A stretch of DNA of 64,000 nt, from assembly GCA_003586115.2 (NCBI GenBank), contig QVOM02000072.1, forward strand, positions 1,640,361 through 1,704,360, given 5' to 3'. Shown here piece after piece: positions 43,249 through 55,756 of the stretch; positions within the stretch are counted from its first letter, which is position 1, and every line of letters starts with the position of its first letter. The notes under the pieces are model-generated. The model made no database searches and was not told where the DNA came from. It worked only from the letters and a program-made list of their open reading frames with translations. This stretch comes from Salvator merianae (lineage: Eukaryota; Chordata; Lepidosauria; Squamata; Teiidae). The position numbers were made by a program, and so were the translations under genes.

Positions 43249-45950
43249 GGAAGCTTAAGTGAGCTTCAGAATTTCCTAGCCCTCAGAGCCTCTGGGGGAT
43301 CCATTTCCGCAGCATACTTTGGTGTGCTGACAAAATGGGTCCCCTGCAACTCCTGAACATGGGAGACATGCCTTCTGCACGCCTCTGTGTTCTGGGCCAT
43401 GGTCCACTGGTAGATGTTTAAGCAGGTCCAGTGCTGATCCCAATCAGGATCTCTCTCATCAGGATTACACTCTATCTAATGCAGACAGACCGTTTCATGG
43501 GGGGGGTGTTGCTCACAGGGTCACACTAATGTGTGGACTGCTGAGGCCCAGAAGCTATGTGGGTTCTTATTCCAGCCTAGAGGTAAGTGCAGAAAGGGCC
43601 TAACCACTCGCCATTATTATCAGGGAAGCCTGTTAGAAAAGCCTCACCTGATGAATTTCTGTGTATAGTAAAGCTAAAAGCCAGAGGGACTAAGTTTTGG
43701 CCTGTCAGATGTTGACAAACTCCAGTTCATATCATCCTGTTATACTAGCTGGGGCTGAGTCCAACAATATCTAATGGAACACAAGTTACCTATCCTTACT
43801 CTAAATTTAGAAAGAAATGCCTTGCAACTGGAGTGCTGATAGCATCACTTATGAATGCTTAGGATTCATACCTGAACAGAAAGTAACAGGAAGTTGTGAG
43901 AGAGTTTCTGTGCTAGCATGGGCTAAAGGGATGATGCAACTTTTCCCAAAATGCAGAGGTAACAGTAGGAAAAACTCTATGTGTTCACCTTATCTATAGT
44001 ATAATTATAAGTAGGGATACCCACTCCACCACAATAAAGGATAACAGCCTATTTCCTTTTATTAAGTGCTCTACTTGTCTATTTTATTTTGTTCACTAAT
44101 ACAACATTACAAAATTTGTCTGTGTTACAGTAGAGATAAATAGTACAGAAATGTCCAAGGGAGGCAAGATGTTTATACTACACCTGAGCAGGGCTTTAAT
44201 TCTGAGTAGTTTGTGGATGATAATAGTACTTCTCTATGGTATAAACAAAACATGTCTTCAGTCTTGATTGTTCATAAATGGATGGAATTCTTAGCGTTCA
44301 GATGATTTATCAAAGGGTTTTATCATCTGTGGGCTGAATCTGATCATTTTTTAGAAAATATTTCTCTGCAATGTTTTACAGACATAAAGCTGACTGGGTC
44401 TATTCAGGTCATCAAGCCCTATCTTCTGCTTCTTACAGGAATCAAAGTCAAAGCACTTCCAACAGATGGCTTTCCACCATCTCCTGGGACTCCACCTTTT
44501 CTCTAGGTAACTGGTTCTGCTACTGGCTGTACCAGCTTGTACAGGTGAGTGTAGGCAGGAACTCCTCCAAGGTCACACTTCATATTTTTTGAAGATGGAG
44601 GCCATCTTAAGCCCTTGAAAATCAGATGCTAAATTGTGCTCCCTGTTTTTCCAAGGACTTTCCTGCCTGGAATGGGATTATCCTAAATTTGGATAATCCC
44701 AGCACTGAGTCCATTTCACCAAGAAACAGACTTAGCCAGGCCACCTCCCACCCCCTGATGCTCCTGCCCCCCCACCCCCGATGCCCTGGTTGCCTCCACC
44801 ACCACCCTGAGCCCCCCTGTCCCAACTTACCTTTCACCACAAAAGCTTGAGTGACAGCAGCAGTGTTGACAGCATGGTAAGTGTGACCAGGTTGGAGGAG
44901 GCCAAAAACGACCTCAGTTCCCTGTGCGTCCCAGGGGATAGACTAAATCATTAAAATGTGACTGCAGTCCAAACGTTGCTTTGTGAGCTTTGTTTGAATT
45001 CCATGCAGAATTGGCCAATGGTCATAGGTTTGCCAGCACCATGTGGATTTCAGCTGAAGTCCACCAATGGCTCACCTGTGCCAACCATTACTGACTATTG
45101 AGTAGTCTGGACTGTAAGAATTCCCCCTCTCCCACTTTCAACCAGAATCTGCCTTGCTGTAACTTAAGCCATCTTGTTCCTTGTCCTGCTTTCTGGAATA
45201 GTAGAGAAAGGCCAAGTTATCTGTAATGTCTTTTCAGCCATTTGAAGCGATCTGTCAAGGCTACATCCACCCACATCTGAAAAAGCATTTCAAAGGTAGT
45301 AGTATGTGGATGTTAGTGTTACCATCCCAATGCTAATCTGCATTAAAGGCCAGAGAATGCATTTTGGAAGTGCACTTTCTGGCCTTAAAGTGGATTAAGG
45401 CACTAATATCTGGACATTACCACCTCTAAGCTGCTTTTGAGCCTCTTTTTTTTTTTTTCTGTGTGTGGATGCAACCCATATCTCCAGCTTTTTCCTCCTT
45501 GCTGGACTTGGTAGCTCTCCCTTGCAACCTTCTTCAATTTATCTGAATGCTTTTGGGAATGAACTGTTCAGAACTCAACAAAGTTCAGCACTAAAGGTAG
45601 AATATACCTTAACAAGTACCTTCCTCTGATTTGGGAACTATCGGTACAGACCAAAGTTGTGTTTTGGTTTTCTGCAACCATGTCACAGTACAGACTCACA
45701 TACAGTTTACAGTCATCTCAGATTCAAAGATCTATGCATCAAGTGTCATCAAGCCCTTTGTCCCCCTTCCTGTGTATTTGAATCTTTTAAGAATAGCATA
45801 TTGCATTCTGTCTGAATTTCATTCTGATGTTTTCAATCACTATGCTGTGTTCACACCTAAATTTTCATCCAGCTTCAGTCTGCTTTCAGAGTGACGTAAT
45901 GCATCTGGAAAGTGACAAGCTTTATCTAACTCAGAAAGTGAGGAAAGAAA

Positions 45951-46150
45951 GGGCATTTTTGCACTTAACATGTTATATTAGGATAATTATCCTGTTCTAA
46001 CGTGGTATTGACCACGCAGTGTGGACACTATCCACACTGCATGACCCTAGTTCCTTACCTGATGCAGGCTATTAGCATTCACGGTGCGAATGCCAGTAGC
46101 CTTGCCAGATCTTCATCATGGCAGCAACCGGGAAGCATCTGTGAGAATGT
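45951..46150. mobile_element. Harbinger-like MITE, degraded
   Basis: The left end GGGCATTTTTGCACTTAAC and interior TTAGGATAATTATCCTG (a palindrome) and ATCATGGCAGCAACCGG resemble the 1716 and 5979 copies. The right end is unclear. Confidence 0.4.
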
Positions 46151-46244
46151 GCAAGTAGACTATTTGGGAGGGGACCATACTTTTTTGGGGTGTGCAGAGG
46201 GAGGGCTCCCCATTTCCACTTGTCCAATAGCAGACTTTGTTGTG

Positions 46245-46720
46245 GGTGTTGTACTCAGCAGGGGGGACACCACGGCCAGCAGGGGTGGGTGGAGAACTCA
46301 GTAGTGATTCAAAATGCATTCCTCCTCCTTTACCCCCCCTTCCGCCGCTGCCAGGAGAAAATGAAGGCTTCCTCCACTTTCCTTTGTCAATTCAACCAGG
46401 AAGTAGGGGTTTTTACTAAGTTTACACAGACTTTTGCACAAAACTACAACTGTGCTACAGCAAACCTCAGGCACTGCAACATGGTTCCGTGCACAATGAC
46501 ACTGCAGACTTTACACTAGGGATGGACGGCACCATGGCCAGCTGGAGATTACAGTGGGGTGGGGTGCACAGTACGGTTTCAAAATGCATTCCTTCCTCTT
46601 GCTTTATCCCCCCTTCCGCTGTTGCCTGGGGAATGTTTGATAGGGAATCACAACTATGCTACAGCGGAGTTGAGGCAATGCAAGGTTCAGCACAGCACCT
46701 GTTCTTGGGCGGTGTGGGAG
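46245..46720. repeat. Diverged tandem duplication, about 270-bp unit
   Basis: CAAAATGCATTCC followed by CCCCCCTTCCGC occurs at 46310 and 46580. ACAACTGTGCTACAGC recurs as ACAACTATGCTACAGC at similar spacing, and TGAGGCAATGCAA matches CAGGCACTGCAA. Confidence 0.6.
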
Positions 46721-47310
46721 AGCGGACATGTTGGATGTCTCCGCCGCACCTGCTTGGGAGTGCAGTCCCCTATGTTGAAGACAGCAGGGTTATGACTGAA
46801 CTCAGTAGGACTCTACCCTAAACCTCCCTCCAATTCAATAAGGAACTATTAATAGGTACGTTGAAGTACAATTTCAGCCGGCTATATCTTAACAACAGTG
46901 ATATCCACCCCACCCCCAAGGAGTTTGCTTGGTAGAAAACCTTTGGGCACTCTGTCAAATGTTTTGCTAACATTCAGCTAAATAATATGAGCTGCATTCC
47001 CAAAGACCAACTAAGGAAATTACCTTATTAAAAAAATAGGTTACTAACGGCAGAACGTTTATGTTGCTTTCTGAATACAATATTTTGCACTCACTTTATA
47101 CTTCAGCATTAAATGCTATGGATCTGCACTTTTTGTATTTTATTTCTGTTTAACCCCAGTGCCTACAGCTTGTTATACACACCACCACCATTACAGCTAT
47201 CTATGCATATTTATGCTAAGGTTTGGTAACTTCCTTTTTCAAGCAAGTTCTTGAACAAGTCCATCAGTCCTAAATGAAGCTGTTCTGACTAGTTCAATGT
47301 TCTAATTCAC

Positions 47311-47507
47311 TGATCTCCAGCCTTTTTTTTTTTTTCCACTTGCGTACCCCTTTTCATTTCCACAAATTGTACCCTTCATAATAGTTGCCCTTATTTCAAA
47401 TGTATATGTTGTAACTGTAAGTTATTCAGTTTTTTTCTTGTACCCCTAAATCTCCTGGTTTATAACCCTGGGGGTACAAGTACCCCAGGCTGGGAATCAC
47501 TGATTAT
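47311..47507. mobile_element. hAT-like MITE
   Basis: CACTGATCTCCAGCCTTTTT at the left and AGGCTGGGAATCACTG at the right are inverted. TACCCC/GGGGTA motifs repeat inside. No clean 8-bp duplication remains. Confidence 0.5.
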
Positions 47508-48585
47508 ATGCAATGTCTTTTGGATTTTTACAAAACTTGCTGTATACATGCTGTATTATCAATGAGAATAAGATGTTGGACACACTGGAATGAAAGATGT
47601 CCAACAATTTGCAAAGTATTCCTAAACTCAGGCCATCCACTTAACTTTAATATAACCTCCAGCATGTGTTTATGTACTTACGGTACCCATTTAGCTCAGT
47701 TTCATGAAGCTGAGGCTGTACACTAGGAGTCAGGAACTCCCAAGAAAGAATGCAGCAATGTTCTTGTTCTAGGAAAAAAAGAAACATAATTCAGGACAAC
47801 TAATTTAGAAATAAAGGGCTCTAGTGTGCTGTAATGGTCAGTGTTGAAGTGCAACTGGAAGACCAGTGTTTGCATCCCCATGGAATCTCACTGCCAGTTA
47901 ATGCCTTTCAGCCAATGATGGCATGTTACCCGTTGTGTATATGAGGTGCTAAACAGTGGTTCGTCATTAGCCATGGAACCCCAGAAACCCGGGACTACTT
48001 CCACAGTGGATCAAGGACTGGTTTGCCAGTTTGTGGAGATCAGAAGTTCATAGTGAATCATACCACCTCTCTGCACTTACCTGTGAAATCATTTAAGCAT
48101 GCCATGTGGCCTGCTTCTGGGCCTCTCTCTTCTGCACTCGGGTGCAGACTACAGACACAATGACCGCTGGTAGGCCGTTGCATCTGCACTGGATGCAGTG
48201 TAGCCCAGTCTAGGCACCAAAATGGCTCCTTAGATTGGGATGGTTGTAGACCTGTTTAAACAGGTCTGTTGGTTGCCCAGGGTCTATAGGACCCTGCCAT
48301 CCAGGGAGGCATGTGGAAGGGCACACACCTCCATGAGTTGGTTTAGCAAGGGTACCCATTTTGGCAGTGCACCATAAAGCACCCAGTGGGGGCTTGACAG
48401 ACATTTAACATCCAGTTGCCAGAAGGTGTGTCAAGCACCTTCCAGAGTATCTGTCCCAGAGCTGGAAAAAGGACTCTGAAGGCCCTGGTTGCCCTCAGGG
48501 GCTCGAGTCACTGTCATGCAACTGCAACAGTTTTCTTTTATCATTCCCCATCTTTGAAGGCACGGATCGAGCTGTGAGGCACATG

Positions 48586-49172
48586 GGGCCTTTTCGCACT
48601 GAGCTCGGGAGACCGTTCCCAGTAGTTGGCTTCGAACCGGAGCGGTTGGAGAACGCTGGCTGCCATTCGCACTCCCGGCCAGCGGAACGGACCCGAAGCC
48701 GACCAGCAGAGGGAACAGTGCGAATGGTAGCCGCTAGTTCCGTACCCGCTTCGCACCTTCGCACCCACTTCGTACCCAGAGGGCTGGTTACGAAGCCGGC
48801 TTCGTACCGGCAGCTCGGTTACTCAGCCGAAAGGGCTACCCCGGGTACGAAGTTTCGTACCGGGTTACGAAGCAGCGGAGTGGGGTACGAAAACTTCGCA
48901 CCCCGGATGCGAAGCAGCGGAGCGCGCATGCGTAGGCGCAACAGCCATGCCCGACGCCGAGGCAAACAGTGCGAAAGCACCGTGCCCGGTCTTCGCTCCA
49001 TCGCGCAGGTCGGGATGAAGACATCTTTTTTGTTGGCTGGCCTTATCTGGCTTCGGGTTCGAATCGGGTACGGAGTGGTTCGGATCGGGTGAGGCGCGCG
49101 CCCGCGGCAGTGCGAGGGCTCCGTTCCAGCGAGCGGACTGGAACGGTCTACCGCTACAGTGCGAAAAGGCCC
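48586..49172. mobile_element. CpG-rich Harbinger-like MITE
   Basis: GGGCCTTTTCGCACTGAGC and CTACAGTGCGAAAAGGCCC are inverted ends with ATG at 48583-48585 and 49173-49175. The interior is dense in CpG with repeated TACGAAG/CTTCGTA motifs and palindromes (GGGTACGAAGTTTCGTACC). Reading frames across it on both strands are not genes. Confidence 0.85.
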
Positions 49173-49314
49173 ATGAAGACATCCACACCAGCCCACCTTT
49201 TCTTTGGGGCTGGAGCAAGAGCTCCTGTAGGTAAGGTGCTGCAATAAATTTCCAATCATTATGGACTGGAAAACACAGTAGAATAAAATAAACTCATGCT
49301 TGCTTTGAACTCTC

Positions 49315-49434
49315 TTTTTAAAGGAATTAAATCTGTTGAATGAATTTATCTGGAACCAAAGTATAAAAGAGGTACATGGGAGGGAAGGACTTCCCAAGAC
49401 AAAGAAAATATCATATTTATATTTAATATTAAAT
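49315..49434 (+). mobile_element. L1-like ORF2 C-terminal fragment
   Basis: The frame reads ELNLLNEFIWNQSIKEVHGR, then EGLPK...YLYLILNKY and stop. This resembles the L1 segment N.FIW.....R......GGLG.P....Y. Short and diverged. Confidence 0.35.
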
Positions 49435-49639
49435 AAATATTAAAAATATCATCAGCGTCTTTAACAAACAATATCTACTACTACCACTAGCACCACCAAA
49501 ATATCCTCACGAGTTTTTTTTTCTTCCGGTCAACTGCCCACGAAAATTAGGAACTTTTTAACGCGGGACCGCTTTTTCCTATCTATTCTGATTTTCCTTT
49601 CCTCTTTCGCCTATAACATCTTATAAACCCGAAGGCATT

Positions 49640-50620
49640 TGTTAGCCTTTAAGGAGCGCGAGACTTTTGGGGTGTGTCTGCGGGACCGACCCAACCAGAT
49701 TTAATAAACGAGGCGCTGCGGGGCGCAGGGGAGTCCAAGCGATGTGGGAGGCGAATGACTCTCGCGCACCGCGCCTTCGCCCCTGGCTGGCTGTGTGTGT
49801 CGTCGGCCGCTGCCGGAACGGCTCCCCGGGACCCGCCCACGTGAGGACCCAGAGCCGGTGCCGTAGCTTCGCCACAGCGCTCCGCACCCGTCGGGGGAAG
49901 GGAAGAAGAAGCGTTCTTTTCTGCTGGTAGAAAATTTATTTCGCAGTTATCCTGGAGGCGGGTGAGGGCGTTAGCAGCTGAGCCCCTCTGCCTGCCTGCC
50001 TGCCCGTCCCTTCCCACGCCACCCATGAGAGAGAGCGCGCGCGCCGGCCATGAGGACTCCTTTGGCGCCCCACGGGAGCAGCTAGTTAGCCGGACTATGC
50101 CCTCCGGGCGCTGATGGATGATCCCCTGGAAAGAAGCGGCGGCGCCAGCAGCAGCACATATAGCCAGGCAGGCAGCCCCTCCTGGGCGGAGCTTGCCTCT
50201 TTGCTCCTCACTCCCAGAACCGTCGGTCCCCCCGCGCGCCGCCGCCGCCGCCTGCCCCAGTAGCCACCGGGCGGACCGGAGGAGCGAGCGAACAGAGAGT
50301 AGCACCGAAGCGCATGGAAGCGGTCGCAGCGCCTTGACCGTCGTCGGCCGCCTCTTCGAGCGCCGTCCTTCTCACCATGAGTTTCCCTCGGCCCTTGCGC
50401 CGCTCCGTGAGCCTGAGCCCCGCGCGAACCCTGAGGCTGGTGGTGTTGGGACAGAGTGCCGTGGGCAAAACAGGTACCGTCGTATCCCCGTTCGGAATCC
50501 TCGTGGCGGCAGCGGGGGGGACGGGGGGGGACGGATGGGCTCGTCCCTGAACAGCGCGGGTCGGGTCAGGCCACAGACAGAGGTTGTGCAGGTGTCGACA
50601 GCGAGTCACTTCTTCCTCCC
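49640..50620 (+). promoter_or_regulatory. CpG island and promoter of the small-GTPase gene
   Basis: Dense CpG, GC boxes (GGGCGG near 50185 and 50270) and no TATA box surround the first coding exon. Long frames on both strands here reflect GC-richness. The transcription start is probably in 50000-50350, but no site is decisive. Confidence 0.75.
50377..50473 (+). CDS. Ras-like small GTPase, first coding exon (RERG/RASL-type?)
   Basis: ATG in a strong context (CTCACCATGA) opens 32 codons plus one base before the donor ACAG/GTACCG. The peptide starts MSFPRPLRRSVSLSPARTLR and continues LVVLGQSAVGKT. This is a basic N-terminal extension, then beta-strand 1 and the P-loop GxxxxGKT that binds GTP phosphates. 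The exon ends in the P-loop, so the next residue begins with G, as in GKTA or GKSA. An intron at this place and the short extension recall the RERG/RASL11/RASL12 branch of Ras proteins, but subfamily cannot be set from 32 residues. No second exon (switch I, DTAG) is seen up to 64000, so the gene runs out of the window. Confidence 0.78.
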
Positions 50621-51726
50621 AGGATGGGCTGCTGCTTGGCCCTTCTTATTCATCTACACGTCGAGGCAATACTTTTTACGTATTCATTCTAAATTATCAT
50701 AGCACTTCGTAATTCGTTTAGCCTTCCGTCAGGCAGTCGGCCTTTTGAGGTGGCATGGTCCTGGTTTGCCCAAACATAGAGGGGGTGAAAAACTTTGCAG
50801 CTAGAGGAAAATCTTCTGCCTGCGGCTCAGAACTGTAGAACTCAAGGCACAAGCTGGGAGTGCAGCAGCCTTTCTCTCTCCCGCCCCGGTCATCGGAGTA
50901 GTGTCGCAGCTACCATCAAGGGTGGGGGACTATGGTGGTGGTGGGGAACTGTGGCTTCTTTCCCAATCCATCCATCTATCTATCCCTGAGTGCTTTCAGG
51001 TCTGTAAATCGAGGAAGAATGGTAAGCAGGCTGGCCTTGCCCCTCCCCTTAATCCTTGAAGGGGGTTTAATGCTACTGCAGGGCAGCCCTGCACAGTTGT
51101 ATTTTGGGTGCTTATGCTGGTGTTCCCTTCAGTCAGCACATGAAATGTGAATGACAGATTTGTGGTCCTCAACACATGTGGACCCTTTTCCCTTCCCCTT
51201 TTCTTCCAGAAAGGGATGTCACAGTCTCTTACACACTTGGCCTTGCCTATCAAATGTGGGAAACACCTTACATTAGTAAGCTGCATTAGTGATACATTCA
51301 TTGGGCCGCTGCTCTGTTGTGGGGCGAAGACCTTGCAAGTTCTATGTAATCTGTAGTGAAGGGAGTGAACAGACTGTGCTAGGGACCTTCGGGTCTTACT
51401 GGTGCATGCCAAGCTTGGGAAACCAGAATTCCTTGGCAGTTGCACAGAGTGCTCCTCTATATATATATATCCATTCTTGATTCAGGAACTTAAGGTGCCC
51501 AGTGATCAATTTGTTTCAGATTCTTTACTTGACAGTAGCATTAAGGTATCTGCTGTTTCCACCAGAAACTGGCTTGTTTTGCACTGTGTTGCTTCATTTG
51601 TTACTTAATTTTTATTATTGTATTTTAATCCTACTTTTCCTCTGAGGAGCTCAGGGCAGTGTAGTACAGCTAAAAAATATTTAGACTCTGCTTTTTAGGG
51701 CTTACAAACTGTTCCAACATTCTTTA

Positions 51727-51949
51727 GGGCTATGTTCACACCTAAGTTTTAATCAGATTTCAGTCCACTTTCAGAGTGAGAGAACTCATCAGCAAAGTGT
51801 CCAGTCATTTTCTTTCCACTTTATCTAACCCAGAAGTGGATTTCTGAATTATAGAATGCTGAAAGAAAACAGCTTGATGCTTTCCTCGTGTGTTCTATCA
51901 CCTTGAAAGTGGACTGAAACTGAATTAAAATGTAGGTGTGAACACAGCC
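51727..51949. mobile_element. Harbinger-like MITE, copy 2
   Basis: GGGCTATGTTCACACCTAAG and, mirrored, GGCTGTGTTCACACCTACAT pair. The body shares CAGTCCACTTTCAGAGTGAG with 34586-34810. Flanks TTA/TAG are a slightly decayed duplication. Confidence 0.7.
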
Positions 51950-54900
51950 TAGGTGTATATTGGAATGGTTTTGTACCTGTTTCCCTTAGTGAGAACAGTG
52001 TTACTTCACACCCTTCTGTGGTTTTTCCTGATCATTCTTCTGAGTGGGATGGATCCTGAACTTTTATCCCCAAATCCCTCTTTCTCCGAAGGCCCCACGC
52101 ACTCAGGTACACTACATGCTTTGTTTTGCTATCTAATGGCCCTGTGAAGGTAGCAAGCAAGGTCACTGCTTGGTTAGGATCTGACAGTGTCTGCTGCCCC
52201 ATGATGTGCTGGCTCTTATTCCATCTCCACAGTGCCCCTGTGAAATTACACCGAGGAACTCAGGCTTTGTTTGCTGGAGGCCACCCAGCAGCTTTGTAAC
52301 TGAGGAGGCATTTGAAGCTGGACATCTTTATGCATTGGGCACTTCTACTTAAAAAAAGGAAAAAAGAAAGAAAAATTAAACGAATGTATGAAGGAAGGCA
52401 TGTAAATTACTTCCTTGCAGCTTCTTTCATGTCTTTGCTAATAAATATGGGATGAGGTGACCACCCATAACTACAATATCCCTTTGCATTTTAGAAAGTG
52501 ACTGCCAATTATGCCCCAAGAAACTTCATCGGGTGAAACACTATACCTGCCCTCCCCATTTCCCCACTGTTGCTGTATGGTGTCTCTAGCTAACTCTTAA
52601 AGGGATTTTGCCTGTTGCCATTTCTGTCAGACTTTTTTTAAACAGAGACCACCAGAGGCTTAAGAGTAATATTACAATGTATATTTAATGTACAAATGCA
52701 CACCAAGAAAAATGTGGGAGCACATTAATTCCTTAAAATCGTTAACAGGAGCAGAGTTGAAACCTCTGTGCTTTTCATCAAACTTTAGGGCAAAGCTGCA
52801 AGCTTGCTTAACTTGGCTGCAAGAACCCAGTTTCTCCTTGTAGTCTGGATTGGGGGCCGGACTGGTTTTCTGGTGAATTCCTTTGTACCTGGCAGCTTTT
52901 CATTTACCGTGTAAACTAACCGTTAAGAGGGCAAATCGCAGTCAACCAACAATAAGGAGTGATTTTCAGCTGAAGACCTGAGATGAGTTTTGGAATCAAA
53001 ATGGATAGTTAAAACAAACTTGTGTTAATTATGTGATTGGCTAAGTTCAAATTCGTAGGCTCTCCTTTCTGTCTTTTTTCATTTACACTTCATATGCAGC
53101 ATGGACTATCATTCATCTGCAGCCAGAGCATTTATAAGAGACAGTGCTGCTCATTTTGGAAGCAGTGCAAAAATACTTAAAAAAAAAAAAAACAAACTTA
53201 AAAGAACAATGATGCTCTTTTGGCAGATCCCTGAACATGCATGCCTGGTGGTCAGTCCAGCCAAATTTAAAACAACATCCTCCCTGCTTACTGGTGAAGC
53301 AAAGATTTTATGAGTTGGTTATTAAACGGCGTTTGGCTACCAATATTCCTCAGTAAAAGATAATAAACAGTGCCATATAACTTAAGAAAGTACAAGAAAA
53401 TACATGGACATGATTAATTAAGTTATTTCTTCAGCGTCAAAAATGCTTGGGTTGTTTCCACTAGACGTAAGTAACAACACCAAAAATTAATCCATAAAAT
53501 CGGAATTTGGGGGGTGTGGGGAAGCATTATATGAAATTATTGCCCTAGGCAATTGTGTTTGCCTTTTTAGGTGAAAATACACTTTACTTCCATTTCTGTG
53601 AGAGTAGTGGCGACAGAGGAGGTTCCTGTTTGAAAGCTTCGCTTTGATCTTGCTCGGCAGTGTTTTGCTCCGTCCATCGTGGGCTGCATGCAGTTTGAAG
53701 AGTCAAAAGAAGCATTTGCTTCTGCGCCAGATCAGAGAGCAATTTCCTGCGTGGAACAAACATTAAAGATGAGCTCTCAATTATCCTGTGGCTCTTCTGC
53801 TGCATTTCTGGGTACCAGCCGCTAATGGCTACTTGTTAACACAAACTAGACTTTCTTAACCATAGCCAGTCACTTTTCAGTCCTTTATTACTTGGGGCTT
53901 GTTCATATTAGCTTAGTAGCGGCAGTTGCATTTTTTAGTAACAGTTTGCACAAACAGCATCTAGTTTATACTATAGTACTTCACACAAAATCCTTGCAGT
54001 TCCCAGTCTGTTGTGCAGCATTAAGGGATCCTTATTCCTTTGGAGGTGTTTCCCTCTGTCGCAAGACTTGCAATATGGCTGCCTCCTCTTCCTTTGTGCT
54101 GTGGAAGCCTGGCATGAACAAGCCCTACGGCAGTTACCAGAGATGAATTTTTGCTACTGCAAGTAGAGTTCAGATAAGCTTGCGTTATATACAAGTAGAG
54201 TACAGACAACCTTGCATAAAATATGGTCTTGCATTATATTATGGAGGCTGCATTCCAGAAATGAATCTCTGCTTGGCCTAAGCTAGTTTCATTAATATTT
54301 GCTGCTTACACTAGCTGAACAGGTTTGCATTTTCTTCCCACTGTTCCCCACCTTGCTATGTGGAGGTTATCAACACACTTCTTTTTAAAACAGCACATGT
54401 CACTTCAGGAGCTGCATTTCTCTTCACTTAGAGGCTGCCCAAGGGGACTTCATGGTGCATTTTGAACTTGCTCGGCAATGAATCTAAAATTCTAAATGTC
54501 ATATGTGTTTAACAGTTTGATCCTGAGTGACTTCAGTTTCAGAAACAACTGAGACGGAGGGGGGTGAGAAGAGTTGTGGCAGGTTAGGGCCGTAGAGTGG
54601 GAAATGGGAGGCTATTTCTTCACTAACTCTTCACTGCTGAAGTTCTGCTTTAAATCACCCTGTGTCTGTTGCTTGCAATATTCTTCTACTTCCTTGAACA
54701 GGGATGTGTTTGAATTCCTTTGGTTGCCTTATGTTGTCACTGAAAGTCTGCATGATTTACAAATGGAACATAGTATGAGTAGACTTAGAGAACACTTTCA
54801 TCTGCTCCCTGACTTTCAGCTTACTCCAGTTAGAAACTCAACTGGCTGGCCATGTCTACAGATGGTGAGGGAGGTCAGAGAGCACTGTCAATTGTGCTGC

Positions 54901-55406
54901 CAGAAAAGTAATTTCAAAGTGCAAAGGGTTACTGTCCCATGTGGCTGGTGGCATGAGTAGCAATACAAATCTTGCCATTTTGTGCCTGTGCATTACTAAG
55001 GTGCACTAAGTTGGCTGTCTGGTCACCCTAGCATCCAATCTGTGGAGACAAGCAAACATTCTAGTAGACCTTTTAGAGTGTCCTCCATTGTAACAGAAGC
55101 CCACTGCACCAAAAGTGATTAGTATCTGGAACACATGTCCTTACCTCACTGCAGGCTGACCAGTGTGTTCAGGCCAGCAGCCCTGGATCCTACCCATAAG
55201 ACAGAATAGCCAGCTTCTCTGTCACCAGGCTGTGGACAGAACCCTAGTTTGTCTTATAGAACATTCATGGTATACTCAGTTGCTGCAGTTAATAGAAGAC
55301 ATGCTTGAAAGTTAGGTGTGATGGTAGAAATACTCTCCCTTCTCACAAAGAACCAAAAAGTCTTCATATAGAGCACCTTTTACTTTTAATGCACTCCTGC
55401 TGCTGC

Positions 55407-55441
55407 CCTTCCTTCCTTCCTTCCTTCCTTCCTTCCTTCCT
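55407..55441. repeat. (CCTT)n microsatellite
   Basis: About eight to nine uninterrupted CCTT units. Confidence 0.97.
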
Positions 55442-55512
55442 CTAATGCTCTTCATCATTCTTCACATCTTGTCTTCCTATCTTAGAATTGGTTCATATGT
55501 ATCAGTTTCAGT

Positions 55513-55652
55513 GGCGGCTGCTGGCTTTAATGGCGGTTGTTTGCGCTGCGCAGAAAGTGCACCATGTTGCGACAGTATGGAAGCCCTGCAAACAGCCATG
55601 GCATGCTTTCTGTGGGGTGCAAACACCCGCCATTAAAGCCAGCGGCTGCCGA
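55513..55652. mobile_element. 140-bp hairpin MITE
   Basis: GGCGGCTGCTGGCTTTAATG on the left and CATTAAAGCCAGCGGCTGCC on the right (arms about 32 bp, few mismatches) surround a loop that has its own GGCATGC motif. Confidence 0.7.
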
Positions 55653-55756
55653 TGATCAGTTCATTACTTAAGTAATTTGTAGTGGAAAATTATATCTCAC
55701 ATATGATGCTACAGAGGGAACTTTCATAGTCACCCCTCAGTAGTCCCAGTAAGGCT

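Larger units (their letters stand above)
24750..49640. other. Intergenic region without recognisable genes
   Basis: About 25 kb lie between MRPL21 and the small-GTPase CpG island. Repeats listed separately occupy perhaps a third. The longest unexplained stretches are about 25570-26990, 27540-29070, 36240-38150, 40760-43580, 43640-45830 and 46830-48570. Short open frames there lack splice context and family resemblance. CPT1A, the usual mammalian neighbour of MRPL21, is not seen. Confidence 0.6.

Noticed and set aside
48574..49397. Frames of 172 and 192 codons on opposite strands
   Set aside because: They run through the CpG-rich MITE and its inverted ends; no protein family resemblance.
24750..49640. 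CPT1A expected beside MRPL21 by mammalian synteny
   Set aside because: No frame with carnitine acyltransferase motifs was seen on either strand.
49649..50305. 218-codon open frame on the minus strand in the CpG island
   Set aside because: GC-rich islands give long chance frames. It has no domain resemblance, and the real exon lies on plus at 50377.
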